Source: Lactuca virosa (taxonomy: Eukaryota; Streptophyta; Magnoliopsida; Asterales; Asteraceae). Taken from it: a DNA stretch of 64,000 bases. The notes under the pieces were generated by a model that saw only the letters and a program-made list of their open reading frames with translations, was not told the DNA's origin and searched no databases. The position numbers were made by a program, and so were the translations under genes. Below, in pieces: positions 11,109-23,363 of this stretch (position 1 is the stretch's first letter; each line of letters starts with the position of its first letter). The DNA is taken from positions 173,723,714 to 173,787,713 of the forward strand of contig CAKMRJ010005634.1 of the NCBI GenBank assembly GCA_928212115.1. Reading direction: 5' to 3'.

Positions 11109-11839
11109 TTGAGTAAGACTCAAAGTCCATGTACTGATGAAGAGATAGCTGACATGAGTCGAGTTCCATATGCTTCAGTTGTTGGATCGATCATGTATGC
11201 AATGACATCTACTCACCCTGATGTGTCTTATGACTTGAGCATGGTTAGTCGATTTCAGGGAAATTCTGGCAGAGCCCATTGCATTGCGGTGAAGAACATT
11301 CTTAAGTATCTGCGAAGAACAAAATAAATGTTCCTAGTTCTTGGTGGTAGTGATACGTTAAGAGGAGTAGTTACAGTGATGTCAATTTTCAAACAGACCG
11401 AGACAACTTTTGTTCGCAGTCTGGCTTGATGTTCTTATTGAATGGAGGAGCGGTGAATTGGAAAATTTCAAAGTAATACACGGTGGCTGATTCCACATGT
11501 AAGTCAGAGTACATTGAAGCGAGTGAAGCATCAAAGGAATCAGCATGGCTGAAGAACTTTATCGGAGATCTCGGAGTCGTTCCAACTATTCAAGAACCCA
11601 TGGAACTCTTCTGTGATAATAAAGGTGCAGTTGCTTTGACAAAAGAACCAACGGATCATGGTAGATCCAAGCATATCGACAAAAAGTACCATTACATTTT
11701 ACATCGGGTAGAAGAAGGAAACCTTCTGGTAAAGAGGGTATCATCGGAAGATAATGTTGCTAGATCCTTTTACAAAGGCTTTATGCTGAGTCAAACACTA
11801 CCAGCATGCCAGGAGCATCGGCTTAAGAGACGATATTAG
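11109..11839 (+). pseudogene. Copia 1 RNase H remnant
   Basis: Two frames (11109-11327 and 11483-11839) cover the post-RT connection (VPYASVVGSIMYAMTSTHPD) and RNase H (ADSTCKSEYIEASEASKESA, ELFCDNKGAVALTKEP, SKHIDKKYHYI). A frameshift and damaged sequence lie between. The end at 11839 marks the end of the polyprotein. RNase H would remove the RNA strand during cDNA synthesis. Confidence 0.85.
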
Positions 11840-12714
11840 TTTTAGTAGTTAGGTGATATTTTTGAAACTTGTAATAAAATAAATGTAATTGATTTGGTGA
11901 AAGAATAATAGAGAATTATTTATGAGTATCGTATTGCCTTATTCAATTATTTATTCTTGTGTTTCATTTTTGCATGTTTATACTTCCTGAGTAATTTGAA
12001 TTATTCAAACTTCTACAGTCGGTCATACTTTTGGAAGTAAATAGTGAATTAAGGCTGTCATGAATTGATTGTAGATTGCCGATTGAGGTTAAGACATTAC
12101 AATTGGAGTTGCTACAATATTCATCAGTACTTTGAAAATATGGATTTTAAGTATTGGATAAACCCACGCTTAGAGATTACATAATGGATCTTGTCACGAG
12201 TAATTCTAAGAAGATAATATCTACTATTCTTCAAACGGAGATATATAATTTGTAATTTATGAATCATTTGTGTATTGGTATTACGTAAATGCATTAGTAA
12301 CTTGATGTTATAAAACGTAGTATCATATATGATTTGCTGAGTAAAGGTTACAGTTATGTAGTCAAAGCTTATTCGTTCCTTTTGCCCCAACAGGAAAAGC
12401 GATATCATTGGGCCCCTCAATGATTTGATGTTGACATTAAAAGTGCTGAGCCCAACCAGGACTAATTGATATGTTCAATTCAAGTCCAATAAAGTCATCA
12501 CAATTCGAAAAATAGAGAAATAGAATCTTGGACAACAAGATTGATTATGATCCATGTCTCGTGTCCATATGATATCTTAAAGAACGAATGAATAGTTGAT
12601 CACTTATCTTCGGGCCAATTGATGATTTGAATCAGAGTTTGGCAGTGGCTTTGGAAAGCACACTTTGCTATTTACTTCAAGGTCTATACTTGCAATTGTA
12701 GTTATAGACTTATA
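11840..12714 (+). other. Copia 1 3' untranslated region
   Basis: Non-coding stretch between RNase H and the polypurine tract. It aligns in reverse complement with 45779-46690 of copia 2 (for example GCCCAACCAGGACTAATTGA here and TCAATTAGTCCTGGTTGGGC there). The minus-strand frame at 12124-12420 is not a gene. Confidence 0.8.
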
Positions 12715-12726
12715 CAAGTGGGAGAC
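12715..12726 (+). promoter_or_regulatory. Copia 1 polypurine tract
   Basis: CAAGTGGGAGAC lies immediately before the TG of the LTR. It is the usual plus-strand primer position and is also found, reversed, at 45767 in copia 2. Confidence 0.8.
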
Positions 12727-13490
12727 TGTTGGATTAGGGTGCTAATACAATAACTAAATTGGTATATTCTTGAATTAGAAGCAAAGTTCTTTTTGGGTTG
12801 CCCTCGGAATTAGAAACTGAGAAGGATTGCATTTGGAGAGAGAGGATAATCTGTTAGTTTATTATGTGAATAATAAATTAATTAGGAATTAAAATAAATG
12901 ATTTATTGATATATTATATGATTAATATACTAATTGGAAATTGTAATTATTAATTTAAAATCAATCAAAATTAATTGGAATTAATTTTAGGATTAATTAG
13001 AATTAATTAAGGCGCAAGGGCTGTAGCTGGCAATGTTCAAACGTTGAACAAGGGAAGGGTTCCAGAACCTTCCCTTGCGGACATTTTTCGAGTGCCCTTA
13101 TAGTGTATTCTGGAATCCTCCCTGATATAAGGAAACCAGATAACTACTTGGATTAAATATATTATTATTTTATTCCAGATTAGAGTTTCCATGGTTATCC
13201 TATCTTTGGTTCCTAATTTTCGTCCGACCTACCTACAATCAGAAGAGTCAAATTTCTACTCCCCTCTCATCCCTCCTCTTGTTTTCTTGTTGCTAGGGTT
13301 TGGGTACAAACCAGTAGGGGCATCATCTCTTTGGTGTTAGCCTTTCCAAGTTCAACAACTACAAGGATTGGTGTGATTTGTTTGCAATAACAAATCAAAA
13401 GGTGTGTAACCCTAAACTTGGTGGTTTTAGAGATTCATTAGGTTTATGCTAGGTTTAGTTGTTCATTGTATTTTGCTTTCAAGGTGTATG
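12727..13490 (+). mobile_element. Copia 1 3' LTR, first part
   Basis: Starts TGTTGGATTAGGGTGCTAA after the polypurine tract and matches the reverse complement of the copia 2 LTR (44926-45766). It breaks at 13490, where the SIRE-like element entered; bases 13486-13490 (GTATG) are the target duplication. The rest is at 38063-38157. Confidence 0.9.
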
Positions 13491-13827
13491 TGTAGTTCGT
13501 GTGAATCGTGTGATTGAAATGAAATCAGAGTATAAATCAAACAAGAACATATAATCGTAAATATAATATGTTTAGCTCAATATTACTTCTGAAAGATACA
13601 GAGAATGTTTTAGAGTAAGAACAACGAAGGTTCAAAAGTTACTCTAACTCTATTACCTATCCCTATTTATAGGAATGACAGAAGTAGACAAAAAAAATAC
13701 ACAAGGGCTAATACAATTACGCTTCGACATACGGACGTGCCCTTATGCAATACATACAATACAGACTTTGACAATAAGATATAACTGAGGACGCTTCGAC
13801 ACCTCACAACTAAATTCGACCTCAACA
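13491..13827 (-). mobile_element. 3' LTR of the SIRE-like element
   Basis: Begins TGTAGTTCGTGTGAATCG and ends TCGACCTCAACA. It has the same length as the copy at 37721-38057 and differs at scattered sites, so the insertion is not brand new. Confidence 0.95.
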
Positions 13828-13843
13828 TTCTCCCCCTTTGTGA
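13828..13843 (-). promoter_or_regulatory. Polypurine tract of the SIRE-like element
   Basis: On the minus strand TCACAAAGGGGGAGAA abuts the 3' LTR, the normal site for priming plus-strand cDNA. Confidence 0.9.
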
Positions 13844-13943
13844 GCAGTGACGAATCCTAAGTCATTAGCATCTTGGTCGCTTGATGTAAAACTCTTCTAA
13901 CTTCCATATACCAAATGATTGATCTTCGAATTTGAGCATTGTC

Positions 13944-16438
13944 TCATTCAGTATTTTTCTTGCAATTATTTATACGAACAAGCAGATTCGTATATTGAGA
14001 GTTAGTGTATCTTTCAACATCCTCAACTTTGAATATAAACTTTGTCTTCTTGTCGTTTTTATTCTTCCCCACAAAAACTATTCCCAATGGTTTAAGACAA
14101 ATTTCACCATCATCAAAATTCTTCAAGCTTCCTACACGTTTCAACAAAGATTGTGGCACAGTAATTTGTTTTCCCATTGACAAAGCTAACTCTATATCTG
14201 TTAAGTCAAGACAATCATAATAATTGTCAATGAAAAGCTTATATGTGCAAACCCAAGCAAGAAGTCTTCTTTGCTAGTCACCTGAAGTTTCGAAGCATCA
14301 ACCCCACTTAGATTTTTTGCCACACAAATAAGATCATTAAGAATCATCAAGGAAAAATCAGCTACAAAGAAATCAGAAGCCACATTATTGGCACGAACTA
14401 TGTGATAACAAAAGTTCTGCAATAACCCTTCGAATAACTGATCTTTGGTTATACCCAACACCTTGACAATCTTTACTAATGACCAAATCCTTCCTTCTTT
14501 CTTCCCCAGTACAACATGAAACCTCATTTTCAGCTTCTTGAACTCTTATTTGTCTTCAAACTTGTCTATCAATTGATACTGATCTGAAATAAATGTCATA
14601 TGGTTGATAGGAAAATCCAGTTGGTTGAAGTTTGAATTTTCTATCTCATAGCTCTTCTTTGGGACTTTGAGAAAATCATGCATGTTACCAAGAGAATAAT
14701 TTGTTCGATTGTCTCGTAACAGTATGGTTTTGTTGGGTCGCCCTTCTCAAGACCAGGTGGATCTCATTTCCTTTGTCTAAGAATACTTTGAATTTTCTTT
14801 TGTCTAATTATACTTTGAATTTTCCTTTGTCGCTCCATTTCTTTTTCTAAGGCAATCTTCTTCTCTTCTTCAGTTGGGTCTGTATGAATACCCTTCCATT
14901 TTCCTTCTATTTCTTTCTTTGAAGGAGGTGGCTTCAAACTTGATCCACCAGCGGATTAACCAATACCAATACCTTTAGTTAATGGCTTCGAAGTCATGGT
15001 AGTTGAGGTAGTTGACATTGAGGTTGGAAGCGAAGCAGGAATCCGTGTGATCATAACCTTTCCTACAACTTTTCCTTGAGAAGGATCTTTTGATGAACCT
15101 GTATCAACATCTTTCGAAACACCAAAACGACCACCCTTTTCTCCCCCTTGCACCCCTGTGTTAAAAAGTGGGGCATCAGAAGGCATCAAATTGACAAGCT
15201 TCAGAAGTGGAGCTAACGCAGCTTTAACATTGGACTCTAAGGACGAAAACATCTGAGATAATGAATCTTGAGAAACCGAATACTGTAGAAAAGAACCAAT
15301 CTTTGAAAGTAACTCTTTCAGGCTTCCCAAAAACTCTTCCAACGTTGTAAAGATTTTAGAATCAGTATCTAATTTCGTATCAACCTTGGTAAGAAGAGAA
15401 CTATAAAACTCAACAACCTTCGTCACAACATCAAAAATTATATCAACCTTTGTATGAAGATTGGAATAACTCTTATCAAGGTTAGCAACCTCCTTCATAA
15501 TCTTTTGACAAATCTCTTCAATCTTAAAATTCACATCCTCCTTCACTTTCTTAAAAGCTTCAACAAAAAGAATGCGTCTTTCTTTAGCAACAGCTTTCAA
15601 ACCCTTAACCTCATGATTATACGAATCAGACTGACGCTTCAACCTCTCTTTATGGTTCATTTCAATATGCTCGATACCAGTTCTCAAACGAAGTTCTTGA
15701 GCTTTAAGCATTGCATCAACTTCTATGCCAGATACACTATTCTGACTCCCAACATCAACTTGAAGTTGTAATAAAGAGTTTAACTTCCGACTGAGAATCT
15801 TGAACTGCTTACCAGACATAAGCATATGATCTGGAATGTTTTCTTCTTCAGGATCAAACTGGATGTTAGCAAAAGAAACCATATAATCGTCATCATCTTG
15901 TCCAACTACCGAAGTAGATTTGGACCATCAGTTGATTGTGAAGGAAACAATGAAGTGATTGGTTGATTGAGGAAGTGTTTATAAGTGGGTGAAGGAATAG
16001 AAGTAGGTAAACATGTAGGAGTGGGTGTGTGAAATGGTGGTAACGAAGTGGAAGTATCAATCAAAGTAGGTTTGAATGTAGATGAAGTAACAATGGAAAT
16101 AGGAATAGATAAAGTACAGATATTCGAAATTCCTTGGGCTTCGTTAGTCGACACCCCATCACCCTTGTTGACATTTGCGTCCATATTAGATATGTTCGCA
16201 GTGATGCCTGAAGTTCGTACCTCCTCTAATATGGACTCAGCAACCGAAACTTTGGGTGGTATGACCGAAGTCTGCTCAGGGATGGATGTGTTAGAAAGAT
16301 CACCCAGATTAGTGGTTGTGTACTCATTAGATGTTTCCACATTGCCACCAAGACTTCCAATCGCCTCAAAAGTCGACTTGACCGGAGAGTCCCTCTGAGG
16401 TGAATCGAAGCCAATATTATCATTCGTTGGTGGTGACT
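13944..16438 (-). pseudogene. Accessory (env-like position) ORF, C-terminal two thirds
   Basis: This continues the ORF that starts at 29817; the gypsy insert separates the halves. In minus-strand order: a Pro/Ser/Thr-rich segment (15906-16340), then 308 residues (14956-15882) rich in Lys, Glu, Leu and heptad-like spacing that suggest long coiled coils, then a charged Lys/Glu/Arg/Gln segment near 14820-14950, and a C-terminal domain in two frames (14201-14527, 13944-14183). Several frameshifts separate the segments. No signal peptide or clear membrane span is visible, so an envelope function is not supported; the position after pol is the only env-like property. Its role is unknown. Confidence 0.6.
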
Positions 16439-19284
16439 TGTCACACCCCCCGGACCAGACGGCGGAAACGTCCGGAGGCGGGTAACTTCATTGTACAGTA
16501 TCATAACAATTGAATATAAATGAAACAGAGCAATCCAAACATCATACATTGAGATAACAAACTTACAATGTTTACATATTGTATTTGTTCTTCGAGTTAC
16601 ACAAAAGAGACAAAAGCAGAAAAATCCAAGCTACAGCTAAAAGTCTTGCATCCGCACCCCTTGATACCTGCTTACTAGATCCCTGAGAATACAAGTCGTT
16701 TTGAAAAGCGTCAACTAACAAGTTGGTGAGTTCATAAGCATTTTTGTACAAAATCGTTTACACTTGTTTAGAATCGTTCTTATCGTACTTTCAGAAAATC
16801 CGATATTTTCTATGAAATCGTTTGAAGTCTTGCCTTGAAAATCATGGATATGTGTGTGCATGTCATTACTTTTATTCATCCTTATAAGGAGAGATTTTGA
16901 AAAGTAGTGTGATTTGTAAAAGCGAGTTGTGTACGAGAATAGTTCTTTTGAATAGTAATAGTCAACCGTTTCCAGAAAAATCCCTTATTTTCAAAAAGAG
17001 AATATGGTTGAAAATCTTGTTCCTCTTATCGAGTAAAATTGAGTGTGCATTCTAGTTTATCGTTATCGAAATCGTAGAAAATCATTTTCTCCAGAAAATC
17101 CTATATTTTCTGCTATAAAATATTCGTAAGTTCTAGTTCCAACTATGTATATGTGTGGGTTAATTTATCGTTTTCAAAATCGTTTACAAACGTTTTCCAT
17201 AGAGTCCTACGCTTTTTAATTTCTAAAAATAGCAGTATTACGACTCTATACTTGTTAGGAGAAAGAATCAACATGGCAATTGTGGACATTCTACGCGATG
17301 AAAAAAGACAGTCAACGCAACAAATGCGGACCATCACTTATCATGTATAGGACGGTCAACACAACGTGCCAAAGATTTATTTATGAGGTTTTTCCTTACA
17401 TAAATTTCTAGATGACATAACATATTCTAGTGAGTCGTTATAACCATACTAATCTGACGAAGTGCCTGTTTTGGCGTTTCTCAGGCGCCATCGGTTTGGA
17501 AAAGACATTTGTCACCCTAGACTGGCCTGTCTAGCTGTAGCGAACAGCGAAGGTGCGGGGTGTCAACTCCGTATAGATCTATACACAAATTTCCGCTCTC
17601 CCTCCAAGAGACTCTGGCTATAACTCCTTACAGGACTTAGACGTATACTAATATTTTTATATTTAGGTACTTTTGAGATTTGTCTGACTAGAATATTAAC
17701 AACCTTTTCAGCAATCGTTAGAGATCCATTATTTGTTAGATAAATAATGAAATTCGTACTTGTTGAATAAGAATATCGTTCTCGTTCCATATCATTGATT
17801 GTGCTCGTTAACTAGGTGCTCGTGTTCGTTCCTTTTTGTTTATTGAAAAATAAGTCATTTTGGTCAAGAGAAAAAGTGTCAAGTTATAATTTGTATAAAT
17901 TTATAACTGGCGGTTATGACACGCATTTTCTGTTTTATGACATATAGAACATTACTTATGTTGTTGGAGGTTTTACGACAGCAGTTTATGACATGCAAAT
18001 ATTTCTGTCATAAAGGCTCTATTTGTGCATTTTCTTGACGCAAACTTTTATATTGAATATTTACAAAATACTCCCTAACAGTTTGCAAAATGGTCACAAA
18101 GCTCCCATTTTCGAAAAATCACTAGAAATAGTGTCAACTTATCAAGGTTCCTTTTTATAAGTCTTATTTCTAGACATGAAAGCATAGATAAAGGTCTTAA
18201 GTTGGACACATCCAATAGTTGGGAGGTCCTTTTGTACACAAAGTATCCTCTGTTCTTTATGAAGTTGTGAAATCTTACGTTCATGAGGATATTACTAAAA
18301 TAATAATTTAATAATATTTCACACACACATACAAACATACATATATAAGCAATTATTCAAGTATTTAGGTAAGATTTGACTCGTACTCTCCCCCAAAAAC
18401 ATTAAAATATTGAAAATGTGGGGTATGAAGCTCACCTTGAGTTGGTTGAGGAGTTGTTTGGAGTTATGGAGTGAAGATCTCAAGCTTAAACTCTTGCTGA
18501 GATGAGGAACTTCCCTGGGAGGGATGCTTTCCTTTCAACTCCAGGGAGAATTGAGAATATTTTCCCTTCCAGCAAGATCATTGTTCTTGCCTTGAAGATG
18601 AGTTTTGAGAGAAAATGAGAAAAGTGAGAGAGAAAGTGGAGTCTAAAATCCTTCACTGTCGTTGCTTTAGAGTATAAGAAAAGGGAGGAATCTTTGGTGC
18701 ATGGGGATCTGGTGGTCCATGCATGGATATTTGGTGGGTAAAGCATGGAATACTGTGATTTGCATGGGAAATGAGGATTTTCATCAAATTACAAAGTCAA
18801 TCCCTTTGTCCTTTTCTTGATTTAGGATAAGGTTTTCCTAAATCCCAACTATTTATTTTTATGAAGAATATGCTTAAAATAATTAGATTTAGCATAAAAT
18901 AGGGGTCTAAGGGGTTTAGGATAGGAAAAATACGAGTTTGGTGTAATTTCCGGCGTCAAAATGCCTTAAAATGGTGAAAATGTCCGAAGATAATGAAAAT
19001 CCGGAGTGGGATCATGCTCCTGCGAAGGTCCAAAGGGCTTAGGAGAAGTTCCGGAGTTAGCTTCTAATTTCCGGAGTAAAGGAGTACATTGCCTAAGCAC
19101 TTTCTCGGATTCCGAAGCCATCTGCTTAATTCCGGAGCGAAGCCAGCAGTCCGGACCGAGGGTTCCGAAGTCAGCTGAACTTTCCGAAGCGAGACTAGCC
19201 TTTCGGATGAGAGGATATTGCGAGATGGTCTGGATGAGAGGCTTTCGAGGCAAAGAAGGTTCCGAAGCAAGAAGCTTCTTGGTT

Positions 19285-19440
19285 TCTTAGAAGGTATCCG
19301 GACTAAGAGGGTTCCGGACCGAGAGGAGTCCGGACTAAGAGGGTTCCGGACCGAGAGGAGTCCGGACTAAGAGGGTTCCGGACCAAGAGGAGTCCGGACC
19401 AAGAGGGTTCCGGACCAAGAGGTTCCGGACCAAGAGGGTC
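19285..19440. repeat. Minisatellite in LTR, CCGGAC/AAGAGG type
   Basis: Repeats of about 16 and 32 bp built on GGACTAAGAGGGTTCC and GGACCGAGAGGAGTCC. The other LTR has the matching array at 27698-27893 with a different number and order of variants. Confidence 0.85.
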
Positions 19441-19499
19441 CTTTTGGGGTTTCCACTTCCGGTTTTGAGCTGTTTTCGACTAAGGAAGGTGCTTAGAGA

Positions 19500-19880
19500 G
19501 AGTTGAGATACGTGGAGAGATTTGAGAGAGATTTCATATTCTTGGAGAGATTTGGGAGAGATGTCACATACTTGGAGAGATTTCGCATATGGGAGAGATT
19601 CCACATACTTTGAGAGATTTGGGAGAGATTTCACATTCTTGGAGAGATTTGGGAGAGATTTCACATACTTGGAGAGATTTTGCATATGGGAGAGATTTGG
19701 GAGAGATTCCACATACTTCGAGAGATTTGGGAGAGATTTCACATACTTGGAGAGAATTAGGAGAGATTTCACATACTTGGAGAGAATTGGGAGAGATTTC
19801 ACATACTTGGAGAGAATTGGGAGAGATTTCACATACTTGGAGAGAATTGGGAGAGATTTCACATACTTGGAGAGTTTTCA
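19500..19880. repeat. 30-bp minisatellite in LTR
   Basis: Units of the type TTGGAGAGAATTGGGAGAGA + TTTCACATAC (30 bp, ten codons), with shorter variants containing CGCATATGGG. Because 30 is a multiple of three, frames of 105-175 codons are open on both strands; they are artefacts. Confidence 0.95.
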
Positions 19881-20003
19881 TTCTAACACTTCATGGCTCA
19901 TTAGGAACTCATATTGTACACTTAGAAGTGTTAGCACAAGTCTCACAATAGTACTTGCTTACTTGAGGACGAAATTTCCTAGCCAAAAAGGCTAGTTGTG
20001 ACA

Positions 20004-20030
20004 TCATCCCTCCGTTAGAGGGAATTTCGT
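20004..20030 (-). promoter_or_regulatory. Polypurine tract region of the nested gypsy element
   Basis: On the minus strand CTCTAACGGAGGGATGA leads directly into the TG of the 3' LTR. Confidence 0.65.
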
Positions 20031-20055
20031 CCCGAAATTCTTTTGAGGGGTAGGG

Positions 20056-20900
20056 TTATGAATGCGAAAATTGGTGAGGGTACTTCTGAGTTATTTGGTC
20101 CTTACGTTCCCAAGTGAATACCGGTTCACGCCTAGCGTTCTCTCGAACCTTCACAATAGGGATGCGGCTTTGTTTTGTGTTCTTAACTTTCCCGTTCATT
20201 GTCTTGATAGGCTGATCAATGATTTGGAGGTTCTAGTTCACCTTAGTCTCGTCTAGTGGAACTGGAAGGGTTGTCCGATAGACACTTTCTAGGTTCGATA
20301 CATGGAATACAGGGTGTGTGTTACTAAACTTGGAGGGTAGTTGGAGTTCGTAGGTTACCAGACCAATTCGTGCGAGGATCTCGAATGGTCTGGTGCATCG
20401 GGGAGTTAGTTTACCTTACCTTTCAAATCGAGTTATCCTTCCATGAGGAAAGATCTTTAAGAATACCTTGATCCCTTACTTGAGATTCCAAGGCTTTAAT
20501 CTGCTATCTGCATAGCTCTCTTGTTGACTTATACGATGTTTGGGGTCGTGTTCGGGTTTTGACTATCCTTCTTGTGGTTTCTCGAGTAATCTTGGGTCTA
20601 GGGAGTGTGTTATTGAGTGTTTGTCCTCTTGTCAGTTGGGTGTCTCTCACCTCAGCCCAACAGAGGATGATCTGCTTTTCCGGTCGCGTGGGGCCTTGAA
20701 GGGTACAACTCCCATGCTCGGGTGGCAGTTGTTGATATATGAGTACTCGAGTAGAGGTAGGTGGGTATCCCAACTCTTTCAATGTCCATTCCACATGTTT
20801 CCCTTCGGAGTGCGGATTCTTGTTTACCTCGTTCTTGTCAAGTGGGATTTCTAGGGCTTCGGTGGTCTGGCTCTTATGAGTGTCGAATACATGGGATGTA
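20056..20900 (-). pseudogene. Gypsy integrase C-terminus and chromodomain-like tail
   Basis: Translating the minus strand across frames gives the last part of a Ty3/gypsy polyprotein. DTHLPLLEYSYINNCHPS (about 20725-20778) lies in the integrase core; WAEVRDTQLTRG and ETTRRIVK follow; GKLTPRCTRPFEILARIG marks the GPY/F module with its Gly changed; PVFHVSNLES follows; the tail QSRIPIVKVRENARRE then FTWERKDQ and YPHQF resembles a chromovirus chromodomain, with the expected Trp after KVR replaced by Glu. It ends at TAA 20056-20058. There are stops near 20400 and 20250 and frameshifts near 20700. Non-functional; it shows the element descends from an autonomous chromovirus-type ancestor. Confidence 0.75.
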
Positions 20901-21780
20901 AAATGTCTAAACTGAGCTCTTAGGTTAATCGGAGACTATGGGTCATCAGACCTTTCTCGGCGAGGCCTTTTGAATGGTCTTCTAGGGATCGGGATCCTGG
21001 TGCCTTAAAAGTAGAGTTTTCTGGGCCTTAAGAGTTGGTACCATGGTCACCAAGGTTGAGTTTGGGTGATGTAGTTGACCTTATGAGTCTTAGATCATCT
21101 TAGGAGTTTTCTTCCTATAGTTTTTCGAGCTAATGGTAGGTCGGCCTCTGCCAGTTCTTTGTTGGTGGTTGAGCGAACTTCTGATTCGGGGTAGGGGATA
21201 TCGATCCTTGAGGATGAGTTTGTTTGGCTTACTCGTAGTTAGTGGTGCTTATGGTAATTTCGTCTTTCTCCCTTATGAGCTAGATAGGTGCTTCCTACGG
21301 TCAGGGACTGTGTCTGATGTTTATTTTATTTATTATGTCGATCTTGCGATTAGACACTATATGTTCTTGTGACTGTGCTAAGTGGTATTGGGTGTTTGGT
21401 TATCGGGGTGTTTCTATTTCCGCTTAGCACTTGGTTGAGGTTTCCAAGAGGTTTTGGGAACCTTTGGAGGAAGTTTGGAAGCCTTTCGGACCCCCTTGAT
21501 GCCCTTTGCTTCTTGATTTTTAAATCTTTATCGGGGCTAGGGAAAAGCGTGTGGCAACTCTTACACCAGGACTTAGGTGTCTGGTTGCTAGGGTTTTGCC
21601 GTTACCGGCTGAAAGAGTTTCGTTACCCGGTGGAGTAGGACGAAAGTCTATTTGTAGTGCTTGGGGTTTGTAAGGTGAGGATCAAGCATGTCTGTGCCAA
21701 TTGATGGCATTGGACTTCTTGTTGTTCCATCGATTTGAGGAGTATTGGTTGCTAGTAATGACAGGGTGTTCTATGTTCAT
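20901..21780 (-). other. Decayed internal region, no domain recognised
   Basis: It lies where integrase, RNase H and RT would be expected. I could not find YVDD or other RT motifs in any frame. The short plus-strand frames here have no homology that I recognise. Confidence 0.5.
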
Positions 21781-22347
21781 GTTCCTATCGTTGCTAGTTT
21801 CGTTTTCGTTGCTACCATTGGGTCTATCTCGTTTCTGCTTGTTAGGTGTTCTAGTATTTGTGTTCTTATCGTTGCTAGTTTCATTTTCGTTGCTACCATT
21901 GGGTCTATCTCGTTTCTGCTTGTTAGGAGTTCTAGTGTTTGTGTTCTTATCGTTGCTAGTTTCGTTTTCATTGTTACCATTGGGTCTATCTCGTTTCTGC
22001 TTGTTAGGTGTTCTAGTGTTTGTGTTCTTATCGTTGCTAGTTTCGTTTTCGTTGCTACCATTGGGTCTATCTCGTTTCTGCTTGTTAGGAGTTCTAGTAT
22101 TTGTGTTCTTATCGTTGATAGTTTCGTTTTCGTTGTTACCATTGGGTCTATCTCGTTTCTGCTTGTTAGGTGTTCTAGTGTTTGTGTTCTTATCGTTGCT
22201 AGTTTCGTTTTCATTGTTACCATTGGGTCTATCTCGTTTCTGCTTGTTAGGTGTTCTAGTGTTTCTGTTCTTATCGTTTCTAGTTTCGTTTTCGTTGTTA
22301 CCATTGGGTCTATCTCGTTTCTGCTTGTTAGGTGTTCTGGCGACACG
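21781..22347. repeat. Seven tandem copies of an 81-bp unit
   Basis: Units start at 21781, 21862, 21943, 22024, 22105, 22186 and 22267. Each holds TTCTTATCGTTGCTAGTTTC and TACCATTGGGTCTATCTCG. As 81 is 27 codons, a 245-codon hydrophobic frame on the plus strand and a 196-codon hydrophilic frame on the minus strand (repeat HLTSRNEIDPMVTTKTKLAT) are both open. The minus frame is on the sense strand of the element, but coding is unproven. Confidence 0.95.
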
Positions 22348-22755
22348 AGGGTGCTGCTATAAGGCAAGGGAATTCGTAATCCGAATTCTGCCAGGTCCTT
22401 CCGCTATAGATGGATGTGACCTAACCGTACATACTTAAGATCTTAGGATCTTTAGAGATGGTTGACTGGAGTTCTGTCCTAATCGCTATTCAGCCCAGGG
22501 ACAAAAGTAAGGCGGAATCGTACTTTCTCAGTTTGCGGAATCCTAACCATATGTGATACTAATGTTCATATGGGACCATCATGGTCTATTCGTAAGGATC
22601 CATAGCTTCCCGTAACTTACAGGATTTTCTCTATCGAGACAATAGTTTTTGGATTATGTTTTTAATTAACAAAAACTTTTTGGATAGATCGATGCTTAAG
22701 TTTATCGTGGAACGTACCAAAAGCTGTGGTAGGGCTCCTTGTCGTCAACTCCTGT
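22348..22755 (-). other. Internal region after gag, nothing recognised
   Basis: No domain or repeat is recognised between the tandem array and the gag stop. Confidence 0.4.
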
Positions 22756-23363
22756 CTAGTCGTTGACTCCTTCGTTAGTCATCTCCGTTGGACAATCTCT
22801 CTTGAGATGTCCTGTTGCACCGCACTTGTGGCAAACTGAACTTATTTCTGGGTTGCGGGTTGGGGCAACGCATGGGGCCGGAGTCCTACAGTAGCGGGAG
22901 GTGTGCCCCATCTTATTGCACCTTTTGCAACGAAATATCTGGCAGGCTCCCCAATGATGGTATTTGCACTTGTTGCATGGTGGATTGTCCCCAAGGTATG
23001 ACGGTCTTGATGTGGGAGGAGTAGGGTTAGTAGGGGTAGGAACTGATTCCACTTGTTGTCTTTTAGTAGGCCTCTGAGTCGAACTGCCTCCTTTTTCATT
23101 TCCAAACTTTCGTTTCTTGAGCTTAGGTTTAGGTTTTAGGTGCATTGGTGAGTTGTTTTTCGTTGGTTTCCCTGGTTGTTGTTACGATTGAATTTATCGA
23201 TACTGCTTCCGTTTTCGTTCGTGCTGTTGGCATTGAAGTATGCCATGGCGGCTGCTACGGCAGTTATTGCAGTGGCTTGGAATGTGGTAGAGTCTATTCG
23301 TAAGGCCGGTGCATCGTCAGGGTACTGATTATCTCCATTGTAAGACATGACCCTGTTGCACAC
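22756..23363 (-). pseudogene. gag: Shortened gypsy gag with three zinc knuckles
   Basis: Two overlapping frames (23136-23363 and 22756-23145) are joined by an apparent frameshift near 23140. The first gives a gag N-terminus (PALRIDSTTFQATAITAV, Ala- then Asn-rich). The second gives a Lys-rich linker and three zinc knuckles: CNKCKYHHWGAC (CX2CX3HX3C), CKRCNKMGHTSRYC and CHKCGATGHLKRDC (both CX2CX4HX4C). The retrotransposon capsid region expected between N-terminus and linker is missing. Such a protein could bind RNA but probably not build a particle alone. Confidence 0.75.

Larger units (their letters stand above)
16439..20003 (-). mobile_element. 3' LTR of the nested gypsy element
   Basis: 3,565 bp. 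It differs from the other LTR at scattered positions, several at CpG sites (for example GACGGCGGAAACG here, GACGACGGAAATG there), and in the copy number of its two minisatellites. All frames inside it are shadows of repeats. Confidence 0.95.

Noticed and set aside
16048..16398. 116-codon plus-strand frame
   Set aside because: Antisense to the Pro/Ser/Thr-rich part of the SIRE-like accessory ORF.
13944..16438. Calling the accessory ORF a true envelope gene
   Set aside because: No signal peptide, furin-like site or membrane anchor can be seen; only its position after pol is env-like.
19335..19995. Several overlapping frames of 105-175 codons on both strands (also 27943-28437)
   Set aside because: They exist because the minisatellite unit is 30 bp, a multiple of three. 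The peptide repeats are just the DNA repeat read in different frames.
21701..22438. 245-codon hydrophobic plus-strand frame that looks like a membrane protein
   Set aside because: It is the antisense reading of the 81-bp array inside a minus-strand retroelement; open frames on both strands follow from the unit length.
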